DNA of 7,822 nucleotides from Candidatus Nomurabacteria bacterium (GCA_943356455.1 CALRFB010000028.1:1-7822), one strand, 5' to 3'. Shown: positions 1-5,366, numbered from the stretch's first letter. Translations and numbers: made by a program. The notes: a model not told the origin generated them from the sequence alone.

Positions 1-757
1 TCAATATCGCTTCGACAAGTAATTCGTTGCTCTCAATTGCAATATCTTCTCTTGGTAACAGGCAAGTTACTTTAACGTTATGAGGTTTTGCAAGTACAGC
101 CATTCGTTCGCAGGTTTTTGCAATAAGTGAGTTGATGTTGACCGTAGATACAGTCAATGGGCCGGAACTGTCGTTTTCAGACAAGCGTGACAATGTTAAT
201 AGATCGCTAATTATTTTTTGCATACGATCGACTTCTTCCATATTACTTTTTATGCGACGGAAAGTCGTTGGTTTAGCGGATTTGTCCGAAAGTTCGTTCT
301 CAAGTTCTGATTTCAATATAGCTAGTGGTGTTCGAAGTTCATGTGAAGCGTCGCTTAAAAAACGTCTCTCGCGTTCATATGCTTTTTTGAGTGGATGGAG
401 TGTCCATTCAGCAAGTTTGTAACTGAGTCCACCAGCAATAAGAAGTAAAAAACCATTTACAAGTAAAAGTAAATTCACCAAGTCACCCCGAACATCGTCA
501 GGGGAGGGAATAGTGTTGACTGGTTGAACCACACGTAGTGTTTCCAGGCTTCCGTCACCATCGAGATCGACGATTGTTGGTTTGAAGCGGTGTTCCAAAC
601 GAGCAGAGAAAACAGAGTATAAAACACTGCTTGAAACAAAAAGAATGCTAGCCAAAATAATCACATAAATAAATGTGAGCTTGACTATAGATGTATTAAA
701 CCGAGAGCTAAACGAGCTGGTATCCCTTACCCCAAACTGTTTTGATTCTGCGTGCAT
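1..757 (-). CDS. Membrane sensor histidine kinase, C-terminus cut by window edge
   Basis: Two-component sensor kinase; 252 residues are visible and the ATPase half lies beyond position 1. I translated this open frame by hand. Seen: a cytoplasmic N-terminus, a first membrane helix at about residues 26-50, a short ~40-residue outer loop with a DxDxDG motif (D64, D66, D68, E72), a second helix at about 93-113, then the HisKA dimerisation/phosphoacceptor domain with the H-box SHELRTPLA (His139, codon at 341-343). The visible end (NELLVEAIL) reads like the start of the N-box region. No clear HAMP domain separates helix 2 from the H-box. The ATG at 757 overlaps the end of the response regulator gene by 50 nt. 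No in-frame ATG, GTG or TTG occurs again until a GTG inside the first membrane helix, so this start is well supported. Overlap with the regulator implies one operon and translational coupling. The signal sensed is unknown. Confidence 0.93.
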   Translation of the reverse strand, partial: MHAESKQFGVRDTSSFSSRFNTSIVKLTFIYVIILASILFVSSSVLYSVFSARLEHRFKPTIVDLDGDGSLETLRVVQPVNTIPSPDDVRGDLVNLLLLVNGFLLLIAGGLSYKLAEWTLHPLKKAYERERRFLSDASHELRTPLAILKSELENELSDKSAKPTTFRRIKSNMEEVDRMQKIISDLLTLSRLSENDSSGPLTVSTVNINSLIAKTCERMAVLAKPHNVKVTCLLPREDIAIESNELLVEAIL

Positions 758-1369
758 ATTTGTATGGCAATTTCTTGCGTAAGTTTTTTAAGTGAACGTC
801 GACAACATTACTAAAGAGATCATGAAAACGATCCCAAACGTGTTCAAGTATGTCGTCGCGAGAAACAACGGCACCTTTGTTGCGGAGAAAGTATTCAAGC
901 ATGCCGTATTCACGCAAGGTGAGCTCAATCGGTTTTTCATCTATAACAACACTTTGAGTTTTCGTATCAAGCACAAGTTCATCGAGGGTTAGGATATCAC
1001 TTGTAGAAATAACAGGACGGCGAAGGAGTGCTCGGATGCGGGCAACGAGTTCGTCAAAAGCAAAAGGTTTGACGATATAGTCATCTGCGCCAATATCGAG
1101 ACCAGCGATTTTGTCCTCTACTTCGTCTTTGGCTGTCAGGAAAATAATTGGAGTTTTATAGCCCTGTAAACGAAGGTTGCGGCACACTGCAATGCCGTCA
1201 CGTTTAGGCATCATGATATCGAGGAGTATAAGGTCGTAATTGCCGTACTTGGCGAGCTGTTCACCCATTTCTCCATCTACGGCAAAATCGACGGCATAGC
1301 CGCGTTTTGAAGGCCCTCAACGAGGTTTTTATTGAGTTTCGGTTCGTCTTCGACGACTAATATCTTCAT
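708..1369 (-). CDS. OmpR/PhoB-type response regulator, frame interrupted near the N-terminus
   Basis: DNA-binding response regulator, partner of the overlapping kinase. The reading frame is split. ATG at 1369 gives MKILVVEDEPKLNKNLVEGLQ and then runs off frame to a TAG at 1277-1279. The adjacent frame continues the family sequence (KRGYAVDFAVDGE, then MGEQLAKYG...) to a TAG at 708-710. Restoring one base in the T4 run at 1305-1308 gives a continuous 220-residue protein, the usual length. In that joined protein the receiver domain has E7/D8 (acidic pocket), D51 (phosphorylation site, in LILLDIMMP), T79 and K101. A winged-helix DNA-binding domain follows at about 128-220, ending GKGYQLV. If the lesion is real, only an internal start (ATG 1268, 186 aa) is intact; that product lacks the acidic pocket and first helix. 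A sequencing or assembly error is equally possible. A -10 box six bases before ATG 1369 supports the upstream start. Confidence 0.88.
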
Positions 1370-1375
1370 GTACTC

Positions 1376-1381
1376 AGTATA
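1376..1381 (-). promoter_or_regulatory. -10 box of the two-component operon (leaderless)
   Basis: Read on the minus strand this is TATACT, followed by exactly six bases and then ATG 1369. That places the expected transcription start on the A of the start codon, so the mRNA would be leaderless. No good -35 hexamer is seen at the right distance. The 11-bp direct repeat at 1392-1408 occupies that position instead, as expected for an activator-dependent promoter. Confidence 0.55.
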
Positions 1382-1391
1382 GTACCTAAAT

Positions 1392-1408
1392 ATGAAGAAA
1401 ACATGAAG
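1392..1408. promoter_or_regulatory. Putative response-regulator box: 11-bp-period direct repeat
   Basis: ATGAAG at 1392-1397 and again at 1403-1408, separated by AAAAC (on the minus strand CTTCAT-N5-CTTCAT). OmpR/PhoB-family regulators bind as head-to-tail dimers to repeats with this 11-bp spacing, and the PhoB box has a similar CTGTCAT core. Ten bases separate the repeat from the minus-strand -10 box, the spacing typical of PhoB-type class II activation. The same repeat covers the -35 position of the plus-strand ABC-F promoter. Function is inferred from position and geometry only. Confidence 0.4.
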
Positions 1409-1418
1409 CTGGGTTTTA

Positions 1419-1427
1419 TGGTATAGT
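1419..1427 (+). promoter_or_regulatory. Extended -10 promoter of the ABC-F gene
   Basis: TGgTATAGT is an extended -10 element with five of six consensus bases in the hexamer. It ends nine bases before the ATG at 1437, predicting a transcript with a leader of about 3 nt or none. No Shine-Dalgarno sequence is present, consistent with leaderless translation. Confidence 0.5.
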
Positions 1428-1436
1428 CGATATTCA

Positions 1437-2909
1437 ATGTCAAAAGCCGAAACCATTGCTCGATTCGAAAACGTATCTTTTGAGCACAGCGTCAACACCC
1501 CCATCCTCGAAGAGGTTAGTTTTTCATTACGTCGAGGTGCCAAATTGACACTTATGGGTCAAAACGGAGCAGGTAAAAGTACTATTTTTGGACTTATTCG
1601 CGGTACGCTACAGCCTGAATCCGGAACCATAAATATTGTTAAAGGGGTAACGATTGCAACGGCTCGGCAGGTGATACCGCGTGAAGAAATGGACCTCACT
1701 GTTCGAGAATTTTTTGAACGTTGTTTTACAACAAAAATTTACGATATCGATCCACGTATCGACGATGTTCTGGAAATAGTTCATCTGAAAGGACATGAAA
1801 AAGTGCACGATAAAAAAATCAGATCATTTTCTGGTGGTCAACAAGCACGATTGCTTTTGGCGTCAGCACTCATTCAAAAGCCTGACCTGCTTTTACTTGA
1901 TGAACCAACAAACAACCTCGACAAAGCTGGTATTGCGCACCTCACAGACTTTCTCCAAAACTATTCCAAAACTGTTATTGTTATTTCTCACGATGCTGAC
2001 TTTTTGAATTCATTTACGCAAGGCGTGTTATATCTCGATATTCATACACACAAAGTTGAACAATATGTCGGTAACTATTCTGACGTGGTAAGTGAAATTT
2101 CTATTCGTGTAGAAAAAGAGAATATGAAAAATGCTCAACTTGCAAAGAAAATCCAAGCCAAGAAAGAGCAGGCAAACCAATTTGCATATAAAGGCGGCCA
2201 AATGCGTCTCGTTGCCAAACGTATGCGTGAACTCGCGGAAGATTTGGAAGAAGATTTGGTTGATGTTCGTAAAGAAGATAAAACGATTCGAAATTTTATC
2301 ATTCCAGCACAGCCTGAATTGAGTGGGGAAATCATAACAATAACTTCATTTGGCATTATGAAGCATGGAAAAGTGTGCGAACGTAAGGCTGAAATAAAGC
2401 TCAAGAAAAAACAACACCTGCTTTTGCGTGGTCCAAATGGTATCGGCAAAAGTACATTGCTTGAGAAAATTGCTCACAATCAATCTGAAGGTACAAGTAT
2501 AACCCGTGGTGTTCGTGTCGGTTATTACCGTCAAGATTTCTCTACGCTCAATTTTGAAGATACTATTTACGAATCGCTTGTCTCCGGCATGGAAGCAAGT
2601 GGCGACAGACTCGATGATCATCGTCTGCGCTCTACTGCTGCGAGTTTTCTTTTGTCCGGTGCAATGATCAATAAAAAAATCGGTACACTATCTGAAGGTC
2701 AAAAAGGTCTCGTGGCTTTTGCACGCCTCGTTTTGGAAAAGCCGGGCTTGCTCATTCTCGATGAACCAACCAACCATATCAACTTCCGCCATTTGCCTGT
2801 CATCGCCAAGGCTTTGGATATGTATGAAGGTGCTATGATACTTGTTTCTCACGTACCAGAGTTCGTTAGACAGATCAGAATCGATGAAGAGTTTGATTTG
2901 GACAAATAA
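1437..2909 (+). CDS. ABC-F family ATP-binding protein
   Basis: Cytosolic ABC-F protein: two ABC ATPase domains in one chain and no membrane segments. This family acts on ribosomes (translation factors such as EttA/Uup, or ribosome-protection proteins). Domain 1: Walker A GQNGAGKST (41-49), signature SGGQQ (132-136), Walker B LLLLDEPTNNLD with Glu156, switch His185. Domain 2: Walker A GPNGIGKST (332-340), signature LSEGQKG (418-424), Walker B LLILDEP with Glu443, switch His472. Between them a charged, probably coiled-coil linker at about 225-285 corresponds to the P-site tRNA interaction motif. At 490 residues it is short for the family. The spacing between Walker A and signature in domain 1 leaves no room for an EttA-type arm. 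The second D-loop reads NHIN rather than the usual NHLD (Asn449 for Asp). It is divergent from the two-component operon and may share its operator. Resistance or general translation roles cannot be told apart from sequence alone. Confidence 0.93.
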   Translation: MSKAETIARFENVSFEHSVNTPILEEVSFSLRRGAKLTLMGQNGAGKSTIFGLIRGTLQPESGTINIVKGVTIATARQVIPREEMDLTVREFFERCFTTKIYDIDPRIDDVLEIVHLKGHEKVHDKKIRSFSGGQQARLLLASALIQKPDLLLLDEPTNNLDKAGIAHLTDFLQNYSKTVIVISHDADFLNSFTQGVLYLDIHTHKVEQYVGNYSDVVSEISIRVEKENMKNAQLAKKIQAKKEQANQFAYKGGQMRLVAKRMRELAEDLEEDLVDVRKEDKTIRNFIIPAQPELSGEIITITSFGIMKHGKVCERKAEIKLKKKQHLLLRGPNGIGKSTLLEKIAHNQSEGTSITRGVRVGYYRQDFSTLNFEDTIYESLVSGMEASGDRLDDHRLRSTAASFLLSGAMINKKIGTLSEGQKGLVAFARLVLEKPGLLILDEPTNHINFRHLPVIAKALDMYEGAMILVSHVPEFVRQIRIDEEFDLDK

Positions 2910-3368
2910 ATACATACTTCACTTCTGAATGACACAATATTATTATTTGTCAATACCCTAGTCAAAGAAGTAGGGAAGTGACTCCCCAATTCTCAAAGAG
3001 TAAAAAAGAGGCGGCATTTGAGGGAAGGGATAGAAGATTTCTGGTGCACAAAATAAAATATTTTGCCGCACATAAACAGGGAAGTAAAAACATTTTTTTG
3101 GAAATGATTTTGAAATTTAAAAAAATCAACTAGAAGCCCTCTCGGCTCATCCAAGCTATGCACATGTCGCAAAAGGTATATTGTCCGACATTAAAACTCT
3201 TTCTCCCCTATGCAATAAAGGTGCGATTGGATCACGCCGATACTTGGGTTGATATATTAGTCCGATACTTGCCTGCCATGGGGCCGAACTTTTTAATGAA
3301 AGCAATACTTCGATACAGATGTACAAATTCCACACTCGCCTCCCATGAAAAGTACAACCTATCATTAC
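2910..3368. other. Gene-poor intergenic stretch after the ABC-F gene
   Basis: No convincing gene is seen. The first part (2919-2981) contains nested inverted repeats able to form a three-way junction, without a U-run, so not a standard terminator. The middle (3001-3125) is purine/A-rich. The part at 3121-3360 has patches that translate into protein-like sequence on either strand, always broken by stops, and a 10-base direct repeat CCGATACTTG at 3237-3246 and 3262-3271. This could be decayed coding sequence, but no family could be recognised. Confidence 0.5.
3237..3271. repeat. Short direct repeat CCGATACTTG, two copies 25 bp apart
   Basis: Two identical 10-base copies at 3237-3246 and 3262-3271. 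The intervening 15 bases are unrelated. It may be a leftover of a local duplication or a protein-binding site; a function cannot be assigned. Confidence 0.4.
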
Positions 3369-3397
3369 TTGACCTAATTATAAATATATGATATAAT
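3369..3397 (+). promoter_or_regulatory. Near-consensus promoter for the 132-aa orphan gene
   Basis: TTGACC at 3369-3374, a 17-bp spacer, and TATAAT at 3392-3397. TG at 3389-3390 also gives an extended -10. This is the best match to a housekeeping-sigma promoter in the window. Expected transcription start is about 3404, leaving a leader of roughly 97 nt before ATG 3502, unlike the leaderless genes elsewhere here. Confidence 0.75.
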
Positions 3398-3412
3398 AAA
3401 CACAATTCTTTC

Positions 3413-3501
3413 TGTACGGAACGATTGCCTTTTGGCTCCAGGGTAAAATCTAACGCCCTGTAAAAGAAAAGTTAGATGTTCTTTAATTAAATCATTGTAC
3501 G
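3413..3501 (+). ncRNA. Candidate structured 5' leader (hairpin plus H-type pseudoknot)
   Basis: Stem S1 pairs CAGGG (3439-3443) with CCCTG (3456-3460). The loop segment ATCTAAC (3448-3454) is perfectly complementary to GTTAGAT (3471-3477), and an A-rich strand TAAAAGAAAA joins them. This order is the definition of an H-type pseudoknot. Just upstream, GCC-TTTT-GGC (3427-3436) forms a small hairpin, extendable with GGA/TCC across a bulge. TGTACG occurs at 3413-3418 and again immediately before the start codon (3496-3501); the copies can pair with each other (four Watson-Crick plus two G-U pairs), closing the whole leader. Architecture recalls small pseudoknot riboswitches such as preQ1-I, but the sequence does not match that consensus. 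A four-codon reading frame (ATG 3476 to TAA 3490) lies at the pseudoknot's 3' edge. Regulation by this leader is an inference. Confidence 0.45.
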
Positions 3502-3900
3502 ATGAGATACATCGAAATTATCAACGGCCCCTCAAGAGAGGAACTCTTTGATGGCTTGCGCCTTTTTGCGGAAAAAAGGTATGTTCCATTTTTGGTTAAA
3601 AAAAATGAAATAGAAAAGTATTTTGCTGCAACTATTAAATCAATTGAAGCTGAAGATGGAAGTGGTCACTCGTGGAACTTAACCATTTCAGCACACAACA
3701 AATTGTTGTCAGAAGAATCCTTTACAGGCAAACTTAAAAAGACGGAGCCTGGGGTTATTGCAAAAAAAGTTGATTTTAATTACTTTAAACAACTTTTGGA
3801 AGAAAAATATCCTATGCCCGGATTCATGGATAATTTAGTAACAGTAAAAGTTTACTACTCTACTCAAACTAGAACTGGAACTCTTACTTTGTCAGAATAA
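3502..3900 (+). CDS. Hypothetical protein, 132 aa
   Basis: Not recognised. A soluble, charged protein of 132 residues with no signal peptide, membrane helix, or Cys or His cluster. The predicted pattern is mixed alpha/beta: a strand at YIEII near the N-terminus, a helix around residues 12-26, a Lys/Glu-rich helix near 33-50, a serine-containing sheet region near 56-66, a helix at about 92-101 (FKQLLEEKY), and C-terminal strands (VTVKVYYS, GTLTLSE). The ATG at 3502 is the first in-frame start after the strong promoter at 3369-3397. No Shine-Dalgarno sequence precedes it. It is a single-gene transcription unit: promoter, ~97-nt structured leader, gene, then an intrinsic terminator six bases after the stop codon. 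The coding assignment is supported by frame continuity, the flanking signals and coherent protein composition. Function is unknown. Confidence 0.8.
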   Translation: MRYIEIINGPSREELFDGLRLFAEKRYVPFLVKKNEIEKYFAATIKSIEAEDGSGHSWNLTISAHNKLLSEESFTGKLKKTEPGVIAKKVDFNYFKQLLEEKYPMPGFMDNLVTVKVYYSTQTRTGTLTLSE

Positions 3901-3905
3901 TTTTT

Positions 3906-3946
3906 AACCCACCAGCAGAAAACCTGCTTCGGTGGGTTTTCTTTTT
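3906..3946 (+). terminator. Intrinsic terminator of the 132-aa gene
   Basis: AACCCACC (3906-3913) pairs with GGTGGGTT (3931-3938), with an inner AGCAG/CTGCT stem, followed by TTCTTTTT. There is no matching T-run on the minus strand, so it should act on plus-strand transcripts only. Confidence 0.9.
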
Positions 3947-3998
3947 AATTACTTTCTAAAATAGACCTCGGTACATAACACTACGTTCTGCACCAAGC

Positions 3999-4484
3999 TT
4001 AATGGCAACTCGTCGAAAGCGTATAGCCTTTAGACTCGGCTTCAGCGGACGAGACAAAGTAAACACGGTTTGTAGCCGAAAGATTCTTGGCTGCAGGGCA
4101 GTTTACAGGGTAGTACTTCTTCCCTTTTGCAGATGCGACAAAGGCTCCAGTTGGATTGGTTTTTATTTCTGGTGTAGAGGTAGGTATACTCGTTGGTTTT
4201 GGACTTTCGGAGCCAAAGTTTTGGGCCGTAGCACTGGTATTCTGAGAGTTTGAATTAATTGTTACAGAACTGTCAGTTTCTTTGGAATTCAAAACAACGA
4301 GATTCGGATCAGTTTGTATAATCACTGCTGGAGTGTCTTTGGCAGCAGACATCAGGCCAAGACAAAAACTAGCCACAGAAACCCCCGTAATTATGATAAA
4401 AATAAGGGTCTTTTGGCCAATCAGACTGTCGAGAAATGTCCCGACCATACTCTTGATTTTTGGAGATTCATCATGTATACTCAT
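3999..4484 (-). CDS. Membrane-anchored protein with C-terminal Ada-like Cys domain
   Basis: 161 residues from the ATG at 4484. Seen: a ~24-residue cytoplasmic N-terminus, one membrane helix at about 25-47, a long Ser/Thr/Pro/Asn-rich linker (about 50-112), then a compact domain GAFVASAKGKKYYPVNCP...TNRVYFVSSAEAESKGY...TSC. This domain resembles the Zn-binding fold of the Ada repair protein (pattern FVAS-K-YYP--C---K---NRVYF-s-eeA---GY---C), but with only two cysteines (Cys129, Cys160). In many bacteria such a domain is found alone or attached to other modules. Here it would be outside the membrane on a flexible stalk. The frame extends upstream to 4544, but that start would overlap rpmA. The extended -10 at 4495-4503 lies ten bases before ATG 4484 and supports the shorter protein. 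Function is unknown; a role in DNA binding or uptake, or in metal binding, is speculative. Confidence 0.8.
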   Translation of the reverse strand: MSIHDESPKIKSMVGTFLDSLIGQKTLIFIIITGVSVASFCLGLMSAAKDTPAVIIQTDPNLVVLNSKETDSSVTINSNSQNTSATAQNFGSESPKPTSIPTSTPEIKTNPTGAFVASAKGKKYYPVNCPAAKNLSATNRVYFVSSAEAESKGYTLSTSCH

Positions 4485-4494
4485 CTGGCTAATT

Positions 4495-4503
4495 ATTATA
4501 GCA
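4495..4503 (-). promoter_or_regulatory. Extended -10 promoter of the Ada-like membrane protein
   Basis: On the minus strand TGcTATAAT, a perfect extended -10. Ten bases separate it from ATG 4484, so the transcript should have a leader of about 4 nt. The same bases read on the plus strand as TATTAT (4494-4499), a possible -10 for rpmA, so divergent transcription from one symmetric element is possible. Confidence 0.6.
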
Positions 4504-4535
4504 GTAACTATCAGGCAATAAGCTAAACAAACAAT

Positions 4536-4811
4536 ATGGCACATAGAAAAGCGGGCGGTTCCGCTAAAAACCTAAGAGATTCACAGCCAAAGTACCTAGG
4601 TACGAAGCTTTATGATGGAGAAACAGCAAAAGCTGGTTCTGTTATCATTCGTCAGCGTGGCACAAAAATCTTGGCCGGCAAGAACACTCGTCTCGGCAAA
4701 GATCATACAGTTTTCGCTCTTGTTCCAGGTAAAGTGAAGTTCGGCACAGCTCGCCGTACTCGCTACGACGGTACGAAAGTCACCAAGAAAATTGTACACG
4801 TTCAAGCTTAA
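4536..4811 (+). CDS. rpmA: Large ribosomal subunit protein bL27
   Basis: Ribosomal protein bL27, whose flexible N-terminus reaches the peptidyl transferase centre. The 91 residues begin [18 protein letters not shown], close to the family N-terminus (MAHKKAGGSTRNGRDS), and contain the conserved [26 protein letters not shown] and GKVKF segments. There is no Firmicutes-type cleavable N-terminal extension; the glycines and basic residues sit directly after Met. Length is typical (85-95 aa). rpmA usually follows rplU (bL21), but here it stands alone: a divergent membrane-protein gene lies upstream and rplI converges from downstream. No Shine-Dalgarno sequence is visible before the ATG; a weak -10 (TATTAT, 4494-4499) would give a leader of about 30 nt. 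It ends in a terminator shared with rplI. Confidence 0.98.
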   Translation: MAHRKAGGSAKNLRDSQPKYLGTKLYDGETAKAGSVIIRQRGTKILAGKNTRLGKDHTVFALVPGKVKFGTARRTRYDGTKVTKKIVHVQA

Positions 4812-4830
4812 GCCAATCTCTATACTAAAT

Positions 4831-4857
4831 AAAAAATCCCTTAATAAGGGATTTTTT
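4831..4857. terminator. Bidirectional terminator between rpmA and rplI
   Basis: A-run plus ATCCCTT (4831-4842), loop AAT, then AAGGGAT plus T-run (4846-4857): a perfect 12-bp inverted repeat with A-tract and T-tract in both directions. It lies between convergent genes, and the rplI stop codon (4856-4858) overlaps its edge, so both genes use one hairpin. Confidence 0.92.
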
Positions 4858-5308
4858 ATTTCTTCTTATCTGCCTCTACGAGTACATGGAGTGTTCGTTT
4901 CTTATCTTTGTAAGTAAGCTCTATTTCATACGCTCCGATAGATTTTATTGGATGATCGAGTTTGATGGCCTTCTCTGGAATAATCACATGACGATCTGTT
5001 TCCAAATGATCGCAAATAATTTTGGTTGTAATTCCTGAAAAGAGATGTCCTTCTTCGTTGGCCTGAGCTTTTAAAACGAGAGTTTCATCAGCAGCTTTTT
5101 TGAAGTGAGATTCAACTAAACTATCTACTAAACGTTTGGCATCCTCATGTGACTGCACTTCCCTGTCTCGCTTTGCAAGCTCTGTTGGTGTAGCCACAAC
5201 GACCAATCCTTTTGGAATGAGAAAGTTGCGAGCATAGCCGTCTGGCATATCTTTTACCTCCAATCGGCGACCCATTTTAGGCACATCTTTTACGAAGATA
5301 ACTTTCAT
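4856..5308 (-). CDS. rplI: Large ribosomal subunit protein bL9
   Basis: Ribosomal protein bL9, 150 residues, the typical length. The N-terminal rRNA-binding domain shows MKVIFVKDVPKMGRRLEV and the family hallmark DGYARNFLIPKGL (about residues 23-35). A connecting helix (about 41-75, rich in Lys/Glu/Arg) leads to a C-terminal domain with the LFSGITTKII and IGAYEIEL segments. A lysine-rich tail ends the protein. Within the Candidate Phyla Radiation some groups lack bL9, so its presence argues against those lineages. The ATG at 5308 matches the conserved start exactly. A possible -10 (TATGCT, 5320-5325) lies 11 bases upstream. The gene upstream on this strand is separated by its own terminator, so rplI is probably transcribed independently, unlike the classical rpsF-rpsR-rplI arrangement. 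Confidence 0.98.
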   Translation of the reverse strand: MKVIFVKDVPKMGRRLEVKDMPDGYARNFLIPKGLVVVATPTELAKRDREVQSHEDAKRLVDSLVESHFKKAADETLVLKAQANEEGHLFSGITTKIICDHLETDRHVIIPEKAIKLDHPIKSIGAYEIELTYKDKKRTLHVLVEADKKK

Positions 5309-5319
5309 GAAATGAGTCT

Positions 5320-5325
5320 AGCATA
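5320..5325 (-). promoter_or_regulatory. Possible -10 box of rplI
   Basis: TATGCT on the minus strand, four of six consensus positions, eleven bases before ATG 5308, just downstream of the terminator at 5341-5366. No clear -35. Supported mainly by position. Confidence 0.3.
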
Positions 5326-5340
5326 AAGTTGCTACAAATA

Positions 5341-5366
5341 AAAAACCCCACTTGTGTGGGGGTTTT
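5341..5366 (-). terminator. Intrinsic terminator of the 165-aa gene
   Basis: On the minus strand CCCCAC pairs with GTGGGG around a four-base loop, followed by a run of six T. It lies about 22 bp past the stop codon of the upstream minus-strand gene (5389) and ahead of rplI. The plus-strand direction has only four T and is less likely to work. Confidence 0.85.

Noticed and set aside
1277..1369. Programmed -1 frameshifting in the response regulator
   Set aside because: CTT CAA AAC does not form an X XXY YYZ slippery heptamer in frame, no downstream stimulator was noticed, and response regulators are not known to use it; a missing base is simpler.
2948..2953. TTGACA on the minus strand as a promoter -35
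   Set aside because: No -10-like hexamer at 16-18 bp, and it would transcribe antisense into the end of the ABC-F gene.
3156..3391. Overlapping small open frames on both strands (69 and 77 aa)
   Set aside because: They oppose each other, lack promoters and recognisable motifs, and have compositions unlike the neighbouring genes.
3439..3477. preQ1-I riboswitch identity for the leader pseudoknot
   Set aside because: The stem-loop-tail layout is similar, including a 12-nt loop and A-rich tail, but the second stem is 7 bp instead of 3-4 and the ligand-contacting bases of the consensus are not matched; the gene is not a queuosine gene as far as can be seen.
4485..4544. N-terminal extension of the Ada-like protein to 4544
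   Set aside because: It would overlap the rpmA start and run through the extended -10 element; the extra 20 residues look like translated promoter DNA.
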